Assembly: GCF_009733595.1 (NCBI RefSeq)
Contig: NZ_WOFH01000004.1
Coordinates: 496,001-560,000 of the forward strand
DNA: 64,000 bases
Direction: 5' to 3'
DNA from: Actinomadura litoris
GTDB taxonomy: Bacteria; Actinomycetota; Actinomycetes; Streptosporangiales; Streptosporangiaceae
Position numbers and translations under genes: made by a program. The notes beneath the pieces are model-generated. The model did no database searches and was not told where the DNA came from. It saw only the letters and a list, made by a program, of their open reading frames with translations. The stretch's first letter is position 1. Each line of letters opens with the position of its first letter. Of the stretch, positions 35,602 through 45,658 are shown piece after piece.

Positions 35602-36582
35602 GTGATCCGCCTGGAGGCGACCGCCGACGACCTGCTGCACAGCCGGTTCGCGCTGTCGCCGCTGTTCGAGCTGGACGGGCTGCTGCGCGCCCTCACCGGC
35701 CTGGGCGAGCGGGCCCTGCCCGGCGCGTGGGCCGAGCGGCTGCGCCCCGGGCTGGACGCGCTGCGCGCCGCGACCGACCTGGACGCCGTCCTCGCCCTCC
35801 AGACGGCCCGGTACGGCGCCGCGTTCGTCGCTCCCCCGCCCCGCGGCCTCGCGCAGACGGTCGAGGACGACCTGGCCGCCGTCCGCGCCACCCCGCCGGA
35901 CGTCGCCCGCCGCGAGATCGCGCACGCGCTGCGGCTGCGCCCCGGCGCCGGGGAGCGGGCCCGCGCCGTCCTGGCCCGCCCCGACGCCCACCTCGCCGTC
36001 GCCGACGCGCTGGAGGCCGCCTGGCGGGCGCTGCTGGCCCCCGAGTGGCCGCGGCTGCGCGCCATCTGCGAGCGCGACGTCCTGCACCGCGCCGGGCGGC
36101 TCAGCGGCGGCGGCTGGGAGGCCGCCCTCCGCGACCTGCACCCCCGCGTCCGCTGGCGGGAGCGCGGCATCGACCTGCTCGGCCTGCGGCCCGAGGAGAC
36201 CGTCCCGCTCGGCGGGACCGGCCTGCTGCTGATCCCGTCGGTGTTCGTCTGGCCCGGCATCGCCGCGCACACCGAGGCGCCCTGGCCCTACACCCTCATC
36301 TATCCGGCACGCGGCATCTCGGCGCTGTGGGAGCCCGCGCCGCCCGCCGCGCCCGGCGCGCTCGCCGCGCTGCTCGGCCGCACCCGCGCCCGGATCCTGA
36401 TCGCCCTCGACGAGCCCGCCGGGACCACCCAGCTCGCCCGCGCCCTCGGCGTCGCGCCCGGGGCCGTCGGCGACCACCTCGCCGTCCTGCGCCGCGCCGG
36501 GCTCGCCGACCGCGCCCGCGCCGGACGCGCCGTCCTCTACCACCGCACGCCCCTCGGCGACGCGCTCGCCCGCACCCCCTGA
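35602..36582 (+). CDS. ArsR-like regulator with large N-terminal domain (DUF5937 type)
   Basis: The 326-residue protein starts GTG 35602 (VIRLEATADDLLHSRFALSP). The first 240 residues form the actinobacterial DUF5937-like region with RWRERGIDLLGL and GTGLLLIPSVFVWPG. The C-terminal 75 residues are a winged helix: RARILIALDEPAGTTQLARA, VAPGAVGDHLAVLRRAGL. It probably represses the divergent MFS gene through the TTACG repeat. It is a paralogue of the protein at 44063-45022. Confidence 0.85.
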   Translation: MIRLEATADDLLHSRFALSPLFELDGLLRALTGLGERALPGAWAERLRPGLDALRAATDLDAVLALQTARYGAAFVAPPPRGLAQTVEDDLAAVRATPPDVARREIAHALRLRPGAGERARAVLARPDAHLAVADALEAAWRALLAPEWPRLRAICERDVLHRAGRLSGGGWEAALRDLHPRVRWRERGIDLLGLRPEETVPLGGTGLLLIPSVFVWPGIAAHTEAPWPYTLIYPARGISALWEPAPPAAPGALAALLGRTRARILIALDEPAGTTQLARALGVAPGAVGDHLAVLRRAGLADRARAGRAVLYHRTPLGDALARTP

Positions 36583-36587
36583 ACAGC

Positions 36588-36619
36588 CGAGGACCCGGCC
36601 CGGAAGGGCCGGGTCCTCG
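36588..36619. terminator. Bidirectional hairpin terminator between regulator and oppF
   Basis: A perfect 14-bp stem with a GGAA tetraloop lies between two convergent stop codons (36582 and 36635). Confidence 0.85.
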
Positions 36620-36634
36620 CGCGAGGTGAACGGG

Positions 36635-37836
36635 TCAGGCCTCGGGAGCGGACTCCTCCGCCGGCGCGGCGCCGGCCGCCGGGGCGACCGCGGCGCGGGC
36701 GACCTCGTCGGTCGCGCTCACCGTCGTGTTCTCCGGGAAGTGGCACGCGGCCTGGTGCCCCGGGCTCAGCTCCACCAGCGGCGGCTCGACCTGCTTGCAG
36801 ATGTCCTGCGCCTTCCAGCAGCGCGTGTGGAACCGGCACGCGGGCGGCGGGTCCAGCGGGCTCGGGACGTCGCCCTGCAGCCGGATCCGCTGCCGGTCGC
36901 CCCGCTCGCTCGGGTCGGGGATCGGCACCGCCGACAGCAGCGCGTTGGTGTAGGGGTGCATCGGGCGCTCGTACAGGTCCGCGCGGTCCGCCAGCTCGAC
37001 GATCTTGCCGAGGTACATGACCGCGACCCGGTCGGAGATGTGCCGCACCACCGACAGGTCGTGCGCGATCACCACGTAGGTGAGGTCGAGCTCGTCCTGC
37101 AGGTCCTCCAGCAGGTTCACCACCTGCGCCTGCACCGACACGTCCAGCGCCGACACCGGCTCGTCCGCGACGATCAGCTTCGGCTTCAGCGCGAGCGTGC
37201 GGGCGATGCCGATGCGCTGCCGCTGCCCGCCGGAGAACTCGTGCGGGTACCGGTTGTAGTGCTCGGGGTTCAGCCCGACCAGCTCCAGGATCTCCTGGAC
37301 GGCCTTCTTCACGCCCTGCTTGGCCTCGATGTTCTGCAGCCGGAACGGCGCCCCGACGATCGCGCCGACCGTCTTGCGCGGGTTCAGCGACGAGTACGGG
37401 TCCTGGAAGATCATCTGGAGGTCGCGGCGGAGCGGCCGCAGCCGCCCCTGGGACATCTTCGTGATGTCCTCGCCCTCGAAGGTGATCTTCCCGAAGCTCG
37501 GGTCCAGCAGCCGCATGATCATCCGGCCGGTGGTGGACTTCCCGCAGCCCGACTCGCCCACCAGCCCCAGCGTCTCGCCCTTGCGGACCGAGAACGACAC
37601 GCCGTCGACGGCCTTCACCGCCGCGACCTGCCGGCGCAGCAGCCCCGCCGTGACCGGGAAGTGCTTGCCGAGGTTGTCCACCTCCAGCAGCGGCTCGCCG
37701 TCGCGCGCCGGACGCGCCTCCTTGGCCAGGGACGGAGCCGTGCCGGACGCGGCGCCGGGCCCCTGCTCGGCGGTCTCCACCGGGGTGTCCGCCGCGGTCT
37801 TCTCAGTGCTCACAGTCTCGTTCCCACCCGTGCTCG

Positions 37837-37840
<4 letters not shown>
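36635..37840 (-). CDS. oppF: OppF/DppF, oligopeptide ABC transporter ATPase
   Basis: The 401-residue ATPase has Walker [11 protein letters not shown]-loop [16 protein letters not shown], signature [19 protein letters not shown], Walker [15 protein letters not shown], and the C-terminal peptide-transporter motif with cysteines ([14 protein letters not shown]), which can hold an iron-sulfur cluster in this family. It pairs with OppD. An Ala/Glu-rich tail and a long N-terminal extension (about 48 residues) are extra. It starts at GTG 37840, overlapping the oppD stop by GTGA. Last gene of the opp operon, followed by a terminator. Confidence 0.93.
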
Positions 37841-38921
<1,081 letters not shown>

Positions 38922-38922
<1 letters not shown>

Positions 38923-39920
38923 CAGTTGTGCCTCACCCTCGGGTCGATGACGCCGTACAGGATGTCCACGACGAGGTTGGCGAGCACGATGAACAGCGCC
39001 GCGGTCATCGTGGCACCGAGCACGACCGGCAGGTCGCTCTGGTTCACCCCGTCCAGCGCGAGCTGGCCGAGGCCGGGAATCGAGAACGTCTTCTCCGTGA
39101 TGATCGCGCCGCCGAGCACCAGCCCGACGTCCAGGCCGAACACCGTCATGATCGGCGTCAGCGAGGCGCGCAGGCCGTGCTTGAGCACCACCGTCTTCTC
39201 CGGCAGCCCCTTGGCGCGGGCCGTGCGGATGAAGTCCTCGTTCATCGTCTCCAGCATGCCCGCTCGCGTCAGCCGCGCGTACATCGCCGCGTAAAGGAAC
39301 GCCAGGCAGATCCATGGCAGCAGCAGGTTGAACGGGTTGTCGCTCGGCCCGCTGTAGTTCACCGCGGGCAGGATCTCCCACCGGTGGACGATGAACGCCA
39401 GCGACAGCAGGCCCGTGAAGAAGATCGGCAGGGACACGCCCGCGAGGGCCACCCCCATCGCCGCCCGGTCGAAGATCGTCCCTCGGCGCAGCGCGGACAG
39501 GATGCCGATCGACACCCCCGCCACCAGCCACAGCACGGCCGCACCCGCGGTGATCATGAACGTGACCGGCGCGCGGTCCACGAGCTGGTCGGTCACCGAC
39601 TGGTTGGTGCGGAAGGAGTAGCCGAGGCACGGCGCCGGGCAGTCGATCTTCTCGGTGCCCGTGTCGTAGGTGTCGCCGACGACGATCGCCTTGATGAACT
39701 TCCCGTACTGCACCGGGACCGGGTCATCGAGCCCGAACCGGTCCTTGATGGCCGCGAGGGTCGCCGCGTCCGGCTGTTTGCCGGCGAAGCGGCCCGCGAT
39801 GTCGTCGGTGGTGACACCGGCGGCGCGGGGCACAAGGAAGAAGATGGCGAACGTCACCGCGCTGATGATGAGGAGCAACCCCACCGCGCCGAACAGGCGG
39901 CGAACAATGAATGCGACCAC
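38922..39920 (-). CDS. oppB: OppB/DppB, oligopeptide ABC permease
   Basis: The 332-residue permease begins MVAFIVRRLFGAVGLLLIIS and has six membrane segments. The binding-protein-dependent transport motif is seen around EDFIRTARAKGLPEKTVVLKHGLRASLTP (the EAA loop). A larger external loop after the first segment (residues 35-115), with two cysteines (DCPAPCLGY), is typical of DppB. It lies between oppA and oppD, with a strong hairpin before its start that may lower expression relative to oppA. Confidence 0.93.
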
Positions 39921-39933
39921 AGTCTCCGGCCCA

Positions 39934-39966
39934 GGCGGTCGCCGGGGGATCCCCCCGGCGACCGCC
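39934..39966 (-). terminator. Intercistronic hairpin between oppA and oppB
   Basis: A perfect 15-bp stem (GGCGGTCGCCGGGGG and complement) with an ATC loop lies in the 92-bp gap between oppA and oppB. Inside an operon this should act as a partial terminator or 3-prime stabiliser. Higher levels of the binding protein message than of the membrane and ATPase messages are the expected effect. Confidence 0.75.
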
Positions 39967-40012
39967 CTATGCCTTCACCTGCCTTCTCTCAGGTAGCTCG
40001 GGAACCGTGCGC

Positions 40013-41773
40013 TCAGCCGGTGACGCCGAGGTTGGCGTAGTCGTACATGCCGTAGCCCGCGTGGAAGTAGACGTTCGTCAGGTTCGTCGGGCGGTAGAGC
40101 AGCGACTTGGCGTACACGTTCGGCAGGATCGCGGCCTGCTCACGGATCCGCGCGTCGATCTGGTTGTAGATCTTCGCACGCTGCGCCGGGTCCTGGACCG
40201 CGACGACGTCGTCCCACATCTTGTTGACCTGCGGGTCGTCCAGCTCCTCGGCGTTGGCGTTGCCGGTGGGGACGATCGCGTCGACGTCGGAGACGGGCTG
40301 GAGGTAGCCGTAGCCGGTGTTCCAGTCCGGGGCCCAGCCGTAGGTCCCGAGGCCGATCTTCTCCTTGGCCATGAACTTCGGCGCGCCGAGCTGCTCGTTG
40401 GTGTAGGTGCCCGACGGGTAGCCCTTGAGGTTGAGCTTGATGTTGACCTTGGCGAGGGACTGCTGGAGCGCCTCGGCGGTCGCCTTCTCCTTCGGCCGGT
40501 CGCTCCGGAAGATCATGTTCGTGGAGAAGCCGCCCGGCTTGCCGCACTTGGCGAGCGAGGCCTTGGCCTGCGCCTGGTCGCCGGTGTAGGTCGGGTCCGC
40601 CTTCGTGTAGAAGTCGGTGCCCTTCTCGCGGCCCTGGACCGCCGGCGGCTGGATGGAGGTCGAGACCTGGCCGCCGACCTCACCGCCGTAGGCCCGGTAC
40701 ATCGCCGAGCGGTCGGCCGCGTACACGATCGCCTTGCGGCACTCGATGTTCGGGATGTTCTTGGTGTTGAGCGGGATGTACCAGTGGAAGCCGGCGAGCG
40801 GGTTGTCGGAGTTCGCCTTGAGCTTGGGGTTGGTCAGGATCTGCTGCCGCGCGGCGGCCTGCACACCCGAGCCGGGGAGGTCGATCTGGACGGTGCCGGC
40901 CTGCAGGCGGCTGTCGATCTCCTCGGCCTTCAGCCCCGACTGGACCTCGATCTTGTCGGGCAGCTGCTTGCGGTTCGGGTCGGTCGCCGGGTCCCAGTTG
41001 GTGTTGCGGACCCAGGTGCCGCCCTTCTTCGGCGTGTAGTCGCCCTGCAGCTTGTACGGGCCGGTCGAGACCGGGTGCATGCCGTAGCGGACGCCGGTGT
41101 CCTTGGCGGCCGGGACCGGCGCGGTCTGCCCGGAGAAGCCGACGACCTGGTCGAACTCGCTGAAGGCGGACTTCAGGTTGAACACGACGGTGTAGTCGTC
41201 GGGCGTGGAGACGCCCTTGAAGTTGTCGAGGTTCTTGTCCTTGAACGGGCCGTCGTACTTGCCGCCGACGTCCAGCAGCTGCGGGAAGTAGGAGGGGCCG
41301 TTGTGCAGGACGCTGCGGTCGAAGGTGCGCGCGACCGCGTACTTGATGTCCTTGGCCTTGACCTCGGTGCCGTCCTCGTACTTGACGCCGCGCTTGAGCT
41401 TGTACGTCCAGGTCTTGCTGCCGTTGGACGCGGTGCCCGGCGCCTCCGCGAGGTCGGGGACCATCTTGGAGCCCTCAAGACCCGGCTTGGAGTTGTAGGT
41501 CATCAGCGACCGGGAGAAGATCCGGACGAAGTTCAGCCCGTAGGCGTAGTAGATGTTCGCGGGGTCCAGCGACTCGAAGTCGTCCGGCTGCGCGAACTTC
41601 AGCACGCCGCCCTTGTGGTCGGAGACGTTGACGACCGCCGTGGAGCCGGCGTCGAACTTGGCGCCGTTGCCGCCGCCGCCTCCGTCGTCGTCACCGCCGC
41701 CACAGGCCGACAGCCCGAGGCCCAGGACGACGATCCCCGCCGCCGTACTGGTCACCACCTTGGGAGATTTCAT
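40013..41773 (-). CDS. oppA: OppA/DppA, peptide-binding lipoprotein
   Basis: The 586-residue protein has a lipoprotein signal peptide with lipobox LSAC followed by a Gly/Asp linker. The mature part shows the SBP_bac_5 fold: LKFAQPDDFESLDPANIYYA, YKLKRGVKYEDGTEVKAKDI, and VRYGMHPVSTGPYKLQGDY. It captures peptides or related solutes outside the membrane and delivers them to OppB-OppC. It is the second gene of the opp operon, 36 bp after oppC. Confidence 0.92.
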   Translation of the reverse strand: MKSPKVVTSTAAGIVVLGLGLSACGGGDDDGGGGGNGAKFDAGSTAVVNVSDHKGGVLKFAQPDDFESLDPANIYYAYGLNFVRIFSRSLMTYNSKPGLEGSKMVPDLAEAPGTASNGSKTWTYKLKRGVKYEDGTEVKAKDIKYAVARTFDRSVLHNGPSYFPQLLDVGGKYDGPFKDKNLDNFKGVSTPDDYTVVFNLKSAFSEFDQVVGFSGQTAPVPAAKDTGVRYGMHPVSTGPYKLQGDYTPKKGGTWVRNTNWDPATDPNRKQLPDKIEVQSGLKAEEIDSRLQAGTVQIDLPGSGVQAAARQQILTNPKLKANSDNPLAGFHWYIPLNTKNIPNIECRKAIVYAADRSAMYRAYGGEVGGQVSTSIQPPAVQGREKGTDFYTKADPTYTGDQAQAKASLAKCGKPGGFSTNMIFRSDRPKEKATAEALQQSLAKVNIKLNLKGYPSGTYTNEQLGAPKFMAKEKIGLGTYGWAPDWNTGYGYLQPVSDVDAIVPTGNANAEELDDPQVNKMWDDVVAVQDPAQRAKIYNQIDARIREQAAILPNVYAKSLLYRPTNLTNVYFHAGYGMYDYANLGVTG

Positions 41774-41809
41774 CAGTTCCCTTTCGCTAATACCGGACGT
41801 TCGCCGGGG

Positions 41810-42814
41810 TCATCGGGCCCGTGGGTCCAGGGCGTCGCGCAGACCGTCGCCGAGCAGGTTGAAGGCCAGGACGGTGACGAAGATGGCGAGACCGGGGACG
41901 ATCACGAAGTGAGGGGCGACCGAGTACAGCTCGGTGGCCTGCGACAGCATCCCGCCCCACGAGGGGTCGGGCGGGTTGATGCCGACACCGAGGAACGACA
42001 GCGCGGCCTCGAAGAGGATGTTGGTCGGGATCAGCAGGGTGGAGTACACCAGGATCGGCGCGACCAGGTTGGGCAGGATCTCCTTGAACAGGATGTAGGA
42101 GTTGCGCGCGCCCATGCTGCGCGCGGCGTCGACGAACTCGCGCTCGCGCAGCGACAAGGTCTGCCCGCGGATGATCCGGCCGATGTAGGGCCAGTTGAAG
42201 AACCCGATGATGAACACCAGGATCGCGATCCGCAGGTTGTTGCCTTCCAACCCCCACAGGCCCGGGGGGATCACGCCCACCAGCGAGATCGCGAACAGCA
42301 CCAGGGGGAAGGCCAGGAAGACGTCCATCGTGCGGGCGATCAGGGTGTCGACCCACCCGCCGAAGTAGCCCGCGGTGATGCCCATCACGGTGCCGATCAC
42401 GACCGACACCAGCGTGGCGAGCACGCCGATGAGCAGGGAGACCCGCGCCCCGTACAGGACGCGGCTGAAAAGGTCGCGCCCGTTGATGGGCTCGACGCCG
42501 AAGATGTGGTCGCCGCTCATGCCGCCCCACGGCTTGGTGGGGCCGCCCAGCGTCGCGTCCACCAGGTTCTGGTGGAACTCGTTGGGGGGGCTGCCGAGCC
42601 AGCCGACGACCAGGCCGGTGACGCCCGGAAGCGACAACACGATCAGGAACAGCACGACGATCCCGCCGCTGATGGCGACCTTGTCGCGCTTGAGCCGCAT
42701 CCAGGCGATCTGGCCGAGGGAACGACCCTGGATCGCCTTGCGGTCGACGCCCGCAAGGACGGCCTCCGGCTGGGCCTCGCCCTCCGCTCCGGAAACCTCG
42801 ATCGGTGCGGTCAC
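41810..42814 (-). CDS. oppC: OppC/DppC, oligopeptide ABC permease
   Basis: The 334-residue permease has a soluble N-terminus, six membrane segments, and the EAA loop EREFVDAARSMGARNSYILFKEILPN. The DppC-type ending ALDPRAR is present. The first large loop contains FGVEPINGRDLFSRVLYGAR, a strong family marker. Start is GTG 42814. It is the first gene of the operon oppC-A-B-D-F; a promoter with a palindrome lies about 240 bases upstream. Confidence 0.93.
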   Translation of the reverse strand: MTAPIEVSGAEGEAQPEAVLAGVDRKAIQGRSLGQIAWMRLKRDKVAISGGIVVLFLIVLSLPGVTGLVVGWLGSPPNEFHQNLVDATLGGPTKPWGGMSGDHIFGVEPINGRDLFSRVLYGARVSLLIGVLATLVSVVIGTVMGITAGYFGGWVDTLIARTMDVFLAFPLVLFAISLVGVIPPGLWGLEGNNLRIAILVFIIGFFNWPYIGRIIRGQTLSLREREFVDAARSMGARNSYILFKEILPNLVAPILVYSTLLIPTNILFEAALSFLGVGINPPDPSWGGMLSQATELYSVAPHFVIVPGLAIFVTVLAFNLLGDGLRDALDPRAR

Positions 42815-43051
42815 GCTCCGTACCTCCTACCCCTTCGGGCCACACTGCCACCGGCGCACGCGCCCGGGAGGCCGCGAAGATCGTCCGCTGCCTCCGTGCC
42901 CGTTACGCCGCGTTTGCTGAAGGGAAACGTAGTCCTTCGGGCACGACTGTCCATCCGTGAGGCGACCTTCGCCAGTACCCGTATCTGACTTGTGATCTCG
43001 TCGTCATCTGGGGCACACGTGTCCACGCATCACTCCGGACAAATCGCCCGA

Positions 43052-43082
43052 ATAGTACGTTCACCGGCACCCCTGACGGCAA
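43052..43082 (-). promoter_or_regulatory. Candidate opp operon promoter
   Basis: On the minus strand TTGCCG (43077-43082) and TACTAT (43052-43057) are separated by 19 bases. The start would be about 230 bases before oppC, giving a long leader. This is a sequence match to the housekeeping consensus only. Confidence 0.45.
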
Positions 43083-43089
43083 CCCGAAC

Positions 43090-43103
43090 CCGGTCTAGAC
43101 CGG
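43090..43103. promoter_or_regulatory. 14-bp perfect palindrome CCGGTCTAGACCGG
   Basis: The palindrome sits eight bases upstream of the minus-35 hexamer of the candidate opp promoter, a usual place for an activator or repressor site. The divergent paralogue at 44063 is one candidate binder. Confidence 0.5.
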
Positions 43104-43661
43104 CAAGCTTTACCGTACCGAGTCCGTTCCGAGATCGAACCTCCGCAGGTCACGCGGTCCGACATGACGGGCGGTCAGACTCGCGGCCGTCCCGGCCGCG
43201 CTCTCCCGCCACTCTCGCCACTCGGGCCCCGGCGCTCCCTCCGGCGGCCGGCCGCACCCGCGTTCGCACGCGCGGGCGGCCCCGCGCCCGGTTTCGGACC
43301 CCCGTGATCGGCGGGCCGCTCCGGCGCGGCGTCCCCTCCCTTCCCGACTTCCTGCGGACGGCGCGCGGGTCCGCCTCCGGGCCCCGTCGGCCCGCTCCGG
43401 GGACACGTCCCCGGCGACCACGTTCCGTCACTGATCATCTTCTGCCGCCCCCACCGTAACCCGTTCCGGAGGCGCCTCCGCCCCGGGGGCGCGGAGCGGA
43501 GGACGTCCGCCGCGCGACGAGACGCCGTCTCACCCCTGGGCCCGGGGGCGGACGCCCTGACCGGGCACCGGGCGGTTTGTTTCCCCACGCCCCGTCATTC
43601 GAGCGCGGGTCCGAAAACGGAGGCCACCCACGGGCCCAGCGGGAATTCGGCGCGGAATTTC

Positions 43662-43679
43662 ATGTGATTCGCATCACAT
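43662..43679. promoter_or_regulatory. CRP-type 18-bp palindrome ATGTGAT-TCGC-ATCACAT
   Basis: The site contains TGTGA-N6-TCACA exactly, the consensus bound by Crp of E. coli and of mycobacteria. It lies about 380 bases before the regulator gene at 44063 and about 850 bases before oppC, in AT-richer DNA. GntR-type regulators bind similar sites, so the binder is not certain. Confidence 0.6.
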
Positions 43680-44062
43680 TGATGGCCTTCGTTCGCATTT
43701 TCTATCGTGCAGAGGTGCCCAGTTCAGGCCGCCGCTCCGCGGCTTCCAGCGTGTTATCGGAATAACTCATCACAGAGCGTCAGGTCGCTTCTGCGGGGGC
43801 GGGGCGACGCCGCTCGCCGATCGCCGGTGGTCCGTTCCATGGCCGCTCCCGCCGAGGGAGACGGCCATGGCCACCCAGCGTGACCCTTGCCAGGAACGAT
43901 TCACACCGCTGCTTTCCATCGCCCGTAACCGATCTCGTGGGTGCTTTTCCTCGACGGGGTGAGCCCGGCGCCGCCGCGCCCGGGCGCCGGTGCCGTTCCG
44001 GCCCGGAATCGGCTCGGGTGAAATCGACGAACCGCCAATCCAGAGGGCGACGGGGGATCCGA

Positions 44063-45022
44063 ATGCTCCGGCTGAAGGTGAATATCGACGATGTGGCCCG
44101 CATGCGCTTCGCCCGGGCTCCGGCTCCGCTCATGGAGGTCTACGCGGGTGTCCGCGTGTGGAAGGCGACACGGCGCGCGGGGCGGGTGGGCGCCGGGGCC
44201 CGGCGCGCCATCGACCGCTTCCCCTCCTCCGCGCGTCCGCTGCTCGACCTGATCCCCTCGACCGGGCCGGGGCCCGCGTTCGTCGCGCCGATCGAGCCCG
44301 ACCTGCCCGCGGCGCTCGGGGACGTGCGCGACGCCCTGGCCCGCGGCGCCGCCCGCGAGCTGGAGCCGGTGCTGCGGGACGGGCGCGACTCCGAGTGGCT
44401 GCGGGCCCTCACCGCGGGGCGCCCCGGCGCGGCGGACCGCCTGGTGCGGGCGCTGGAGTCCTGCTTCGTCGCGTGCCTGCTCCCCCACTGGAGCGGCGTG
44501 CTCGCCGCGTTCGACGCCGAGGCCGCGCGCTTCGGGGAGACGCTGCTGCACCACGGCGCCGCGTCCGCGATCGACCGGCTGAGCCCGCTGGTGCGCTGGC
44601 GGGGCGGCGCGGTGGAGGTGCGCGGCGCCGCGGACGCGGAGATCACGCCGGGCGGCGGCGGGCTGGTGCTGCTGCCGCTGGCGTTCTGGGACGGCGACCC
44701 GCTCGTGCGCGGCCTGAGCGACGGGACGGTGCTGGTCGCCTACGCGGCCCCCGAGACCCGCCCGAAGCCGTCCGCGCGCGTGGGCGGCGACGACGAGGAC
44801 GCGCTCGCGGGGCTGGTCGGGCAGACCCGGGCCGGGATCCTGCGGGCGCTGCCGGAGCCGTGCGGCACCTCCGAGCTGGCCGTGCGCATCGGGATGAGCG
44901 TCTCGGTGACCTCCGAGCACGCCAAGATCCTGCGTCGCGCCGGGCTGATCACGAGCGTCCGGCACGGGCGCCACGTCCGGCACGCGCTCACCTCGCTCGG
45001 CCGCACGATCGCGGCCCCCTGA
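44063..45022 (+). CDS. ArsR-like regulator, DUF5937-type paralogue
   Basis: The 319-residue protein starts MLRLKVNIDDVARMRFARAP behind a GGGGGAT site. It has the same plan as the protein at 35602: RWRGGAVEVRGAADAE, GGGLVLLPLAFWDGDP, and a C-terminal winged helix (RAGILRALPEPCGTSELAVR, VTSEHAKILRRAGLITSVRH). I rejected an upstream ATG at 43880. It likely controls genes nearby, perhaps the divergent opp operon, but the distance of over 1 kb leaves this open. It converges on a small membrane protein gene. Confidence 0.83.
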   Translation: MLRLKVNIDDVARMRFARAPAPLMEVYAGVRVWKATRRAGRVGAGARRAIDRFPSSARPLLDLIPSTGPGPAFVAPIEPDLPAALGDVRDALARGAARELEPVLRDGRDSEWLRALTAGRPGAADRLVRALESCFVACLLPHWSGVLAAFDAEAARFGETLLHHGAASAIDRLSPLVRWRGGAVEVRGAADAEITPGGGGLVLLPLAFWDGDPLVRGLSDGTVLVAYAAPETRPKPSARVGGDDEDALAGLVGQTRAGILRALPEPCGTSELAVRIGMSVSVTSEHAKILRRAGLITSVRHGRHVRHALTSLGRTIAAP

Positions 45023-45046
45023 ACCCCCTGCGGGGGCCGGGGGACG

Positions 45047-45469
45047 CTACTGGATGCCCCGGTTCTTGAGGATCTGCTCGATCTCCAGGAGGTCGGGGTC
45101 GCCCGCGGCGGCCTGGCCGACCTCGCCCTTGGGGGCCTTCCCCTTCCGCTTGGCGGCCTTGCGCCCGCCGCCGCCGGCGGCGGCGGGCCTCTCCTCGCCG
45201 TCGGCCCGGCGGCCGAGCATCACGCCGGACGTCAGGTACAGCAGGACGGCCACGCCGGTCAGCGCCACCCCCGCCCACTTCACCGGGCTGAAGGCCAGGT
45301 CGACGAAGAACTCGGTGACGCCGGTCATGGCCGCGGCGAGCGGCACCAGCGACCACGCGGCGCCGCGCAGCGCGGCGCCGGCCCCGCGCCGGCCGTAGAG
45401 CCCCCAACTGATGACGAGCCCGAGCACGGTCACTCCCAGGCTGATCGCGAAGATGGCCGCGTCACTCAT
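45047..45469 (-). CDS. Small membrane protein of unknown function
   Basis: The 140-residue protein has three hydrophobic segments (AIFAISLGVTVLGLVISWGL at about 5-24, LVPLAAAMTGVTEFFVDLAF at about 41-60, and GVALTGVAVLLYLTSGVML at about 67-85) and then a basic Gly/Ala/Lys-rich linker ending in LLEIEQILKNRGIQ. The last motif resembles the short C-terminal EIExILRxRGI helix seen in several actinobacterial membrane proteins. I do not recognise a named family. It stands alone. Confidence 0.65.
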   Translation of the reverse strand: MSDAAIFAISLGVTVLGLVISWGLYGRRGAGAALRGAAWSLVPLAAAMTGVTEFFVDLAFSPVKWAGVALTGVAVLLYLTSGVMLGRRADGEERPAAAGGGGRKAAKRKGKAPKGEVGQAAAGDPDLLEIEQILKNRGIQ

Positions 45470-45598
45470 CTCTGCCTCGCATTCCCCGCGTCCTTCCCTT
45501 CATCGTCACATGCCGGCGGCCGTTTGCGCTCCTCCTGCCGGACGGTTCCGGCGCCGCGTCCTCATACCTGCGCGTGACACGGCGATGGAACGGCGGGC

Positions 45599-45652
45599 GG
45601 CGTCCCGGCCCCGGACCCGGGACCCGGGAGTGAGGCGCGGGGCCGGGGCGCC
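45599..45652 (-). terminator. Hairpin terminator after the HAD phosphatase
   Basis: A 15-bp stem with one G-T pair starts seven bases after the HAD stop. Its 24-base loop holds a second small repeat (CCCGGG twice). Confidence 0.65.
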
Positions 45653-45658
45653 GACCGG

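Larger units (their letters stand above)
42815..44062. other. 1.25-kb gene-free stretch between the opp operon and a divergent regulator
   Basis: I cannot support any gene here. The open frames in the GC-rich middle (43100-43600) are Arg/Pro/Gly-rich on both strands and lack family features. The right part (43650-43780) is visibly AT-richer. Regulatory signals found: a promoter for opp on the minus strand (43052-43082), a 14-bp palindrome next to it, and a CRP-type palindrome at 43662-43679. A tiny frame (27 codons, from about 43681) follows the last one, without support. Confidence 0.5.

Noticed and set aside
39911..42988. 1025-codon plus-strand open frame
   Set aside because: It is antisense to oppB, oppA and oppC. 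No domains are visible.
43110..43588. Three overlapping Arg/Gly-rich minus-strand frames in the opp upstream region
   Set aside because: They lack ribosome sites, hydrophobic patterning and any recognisable family motif; each frame is equally open, as expected for GC-rich non-coding DNA.
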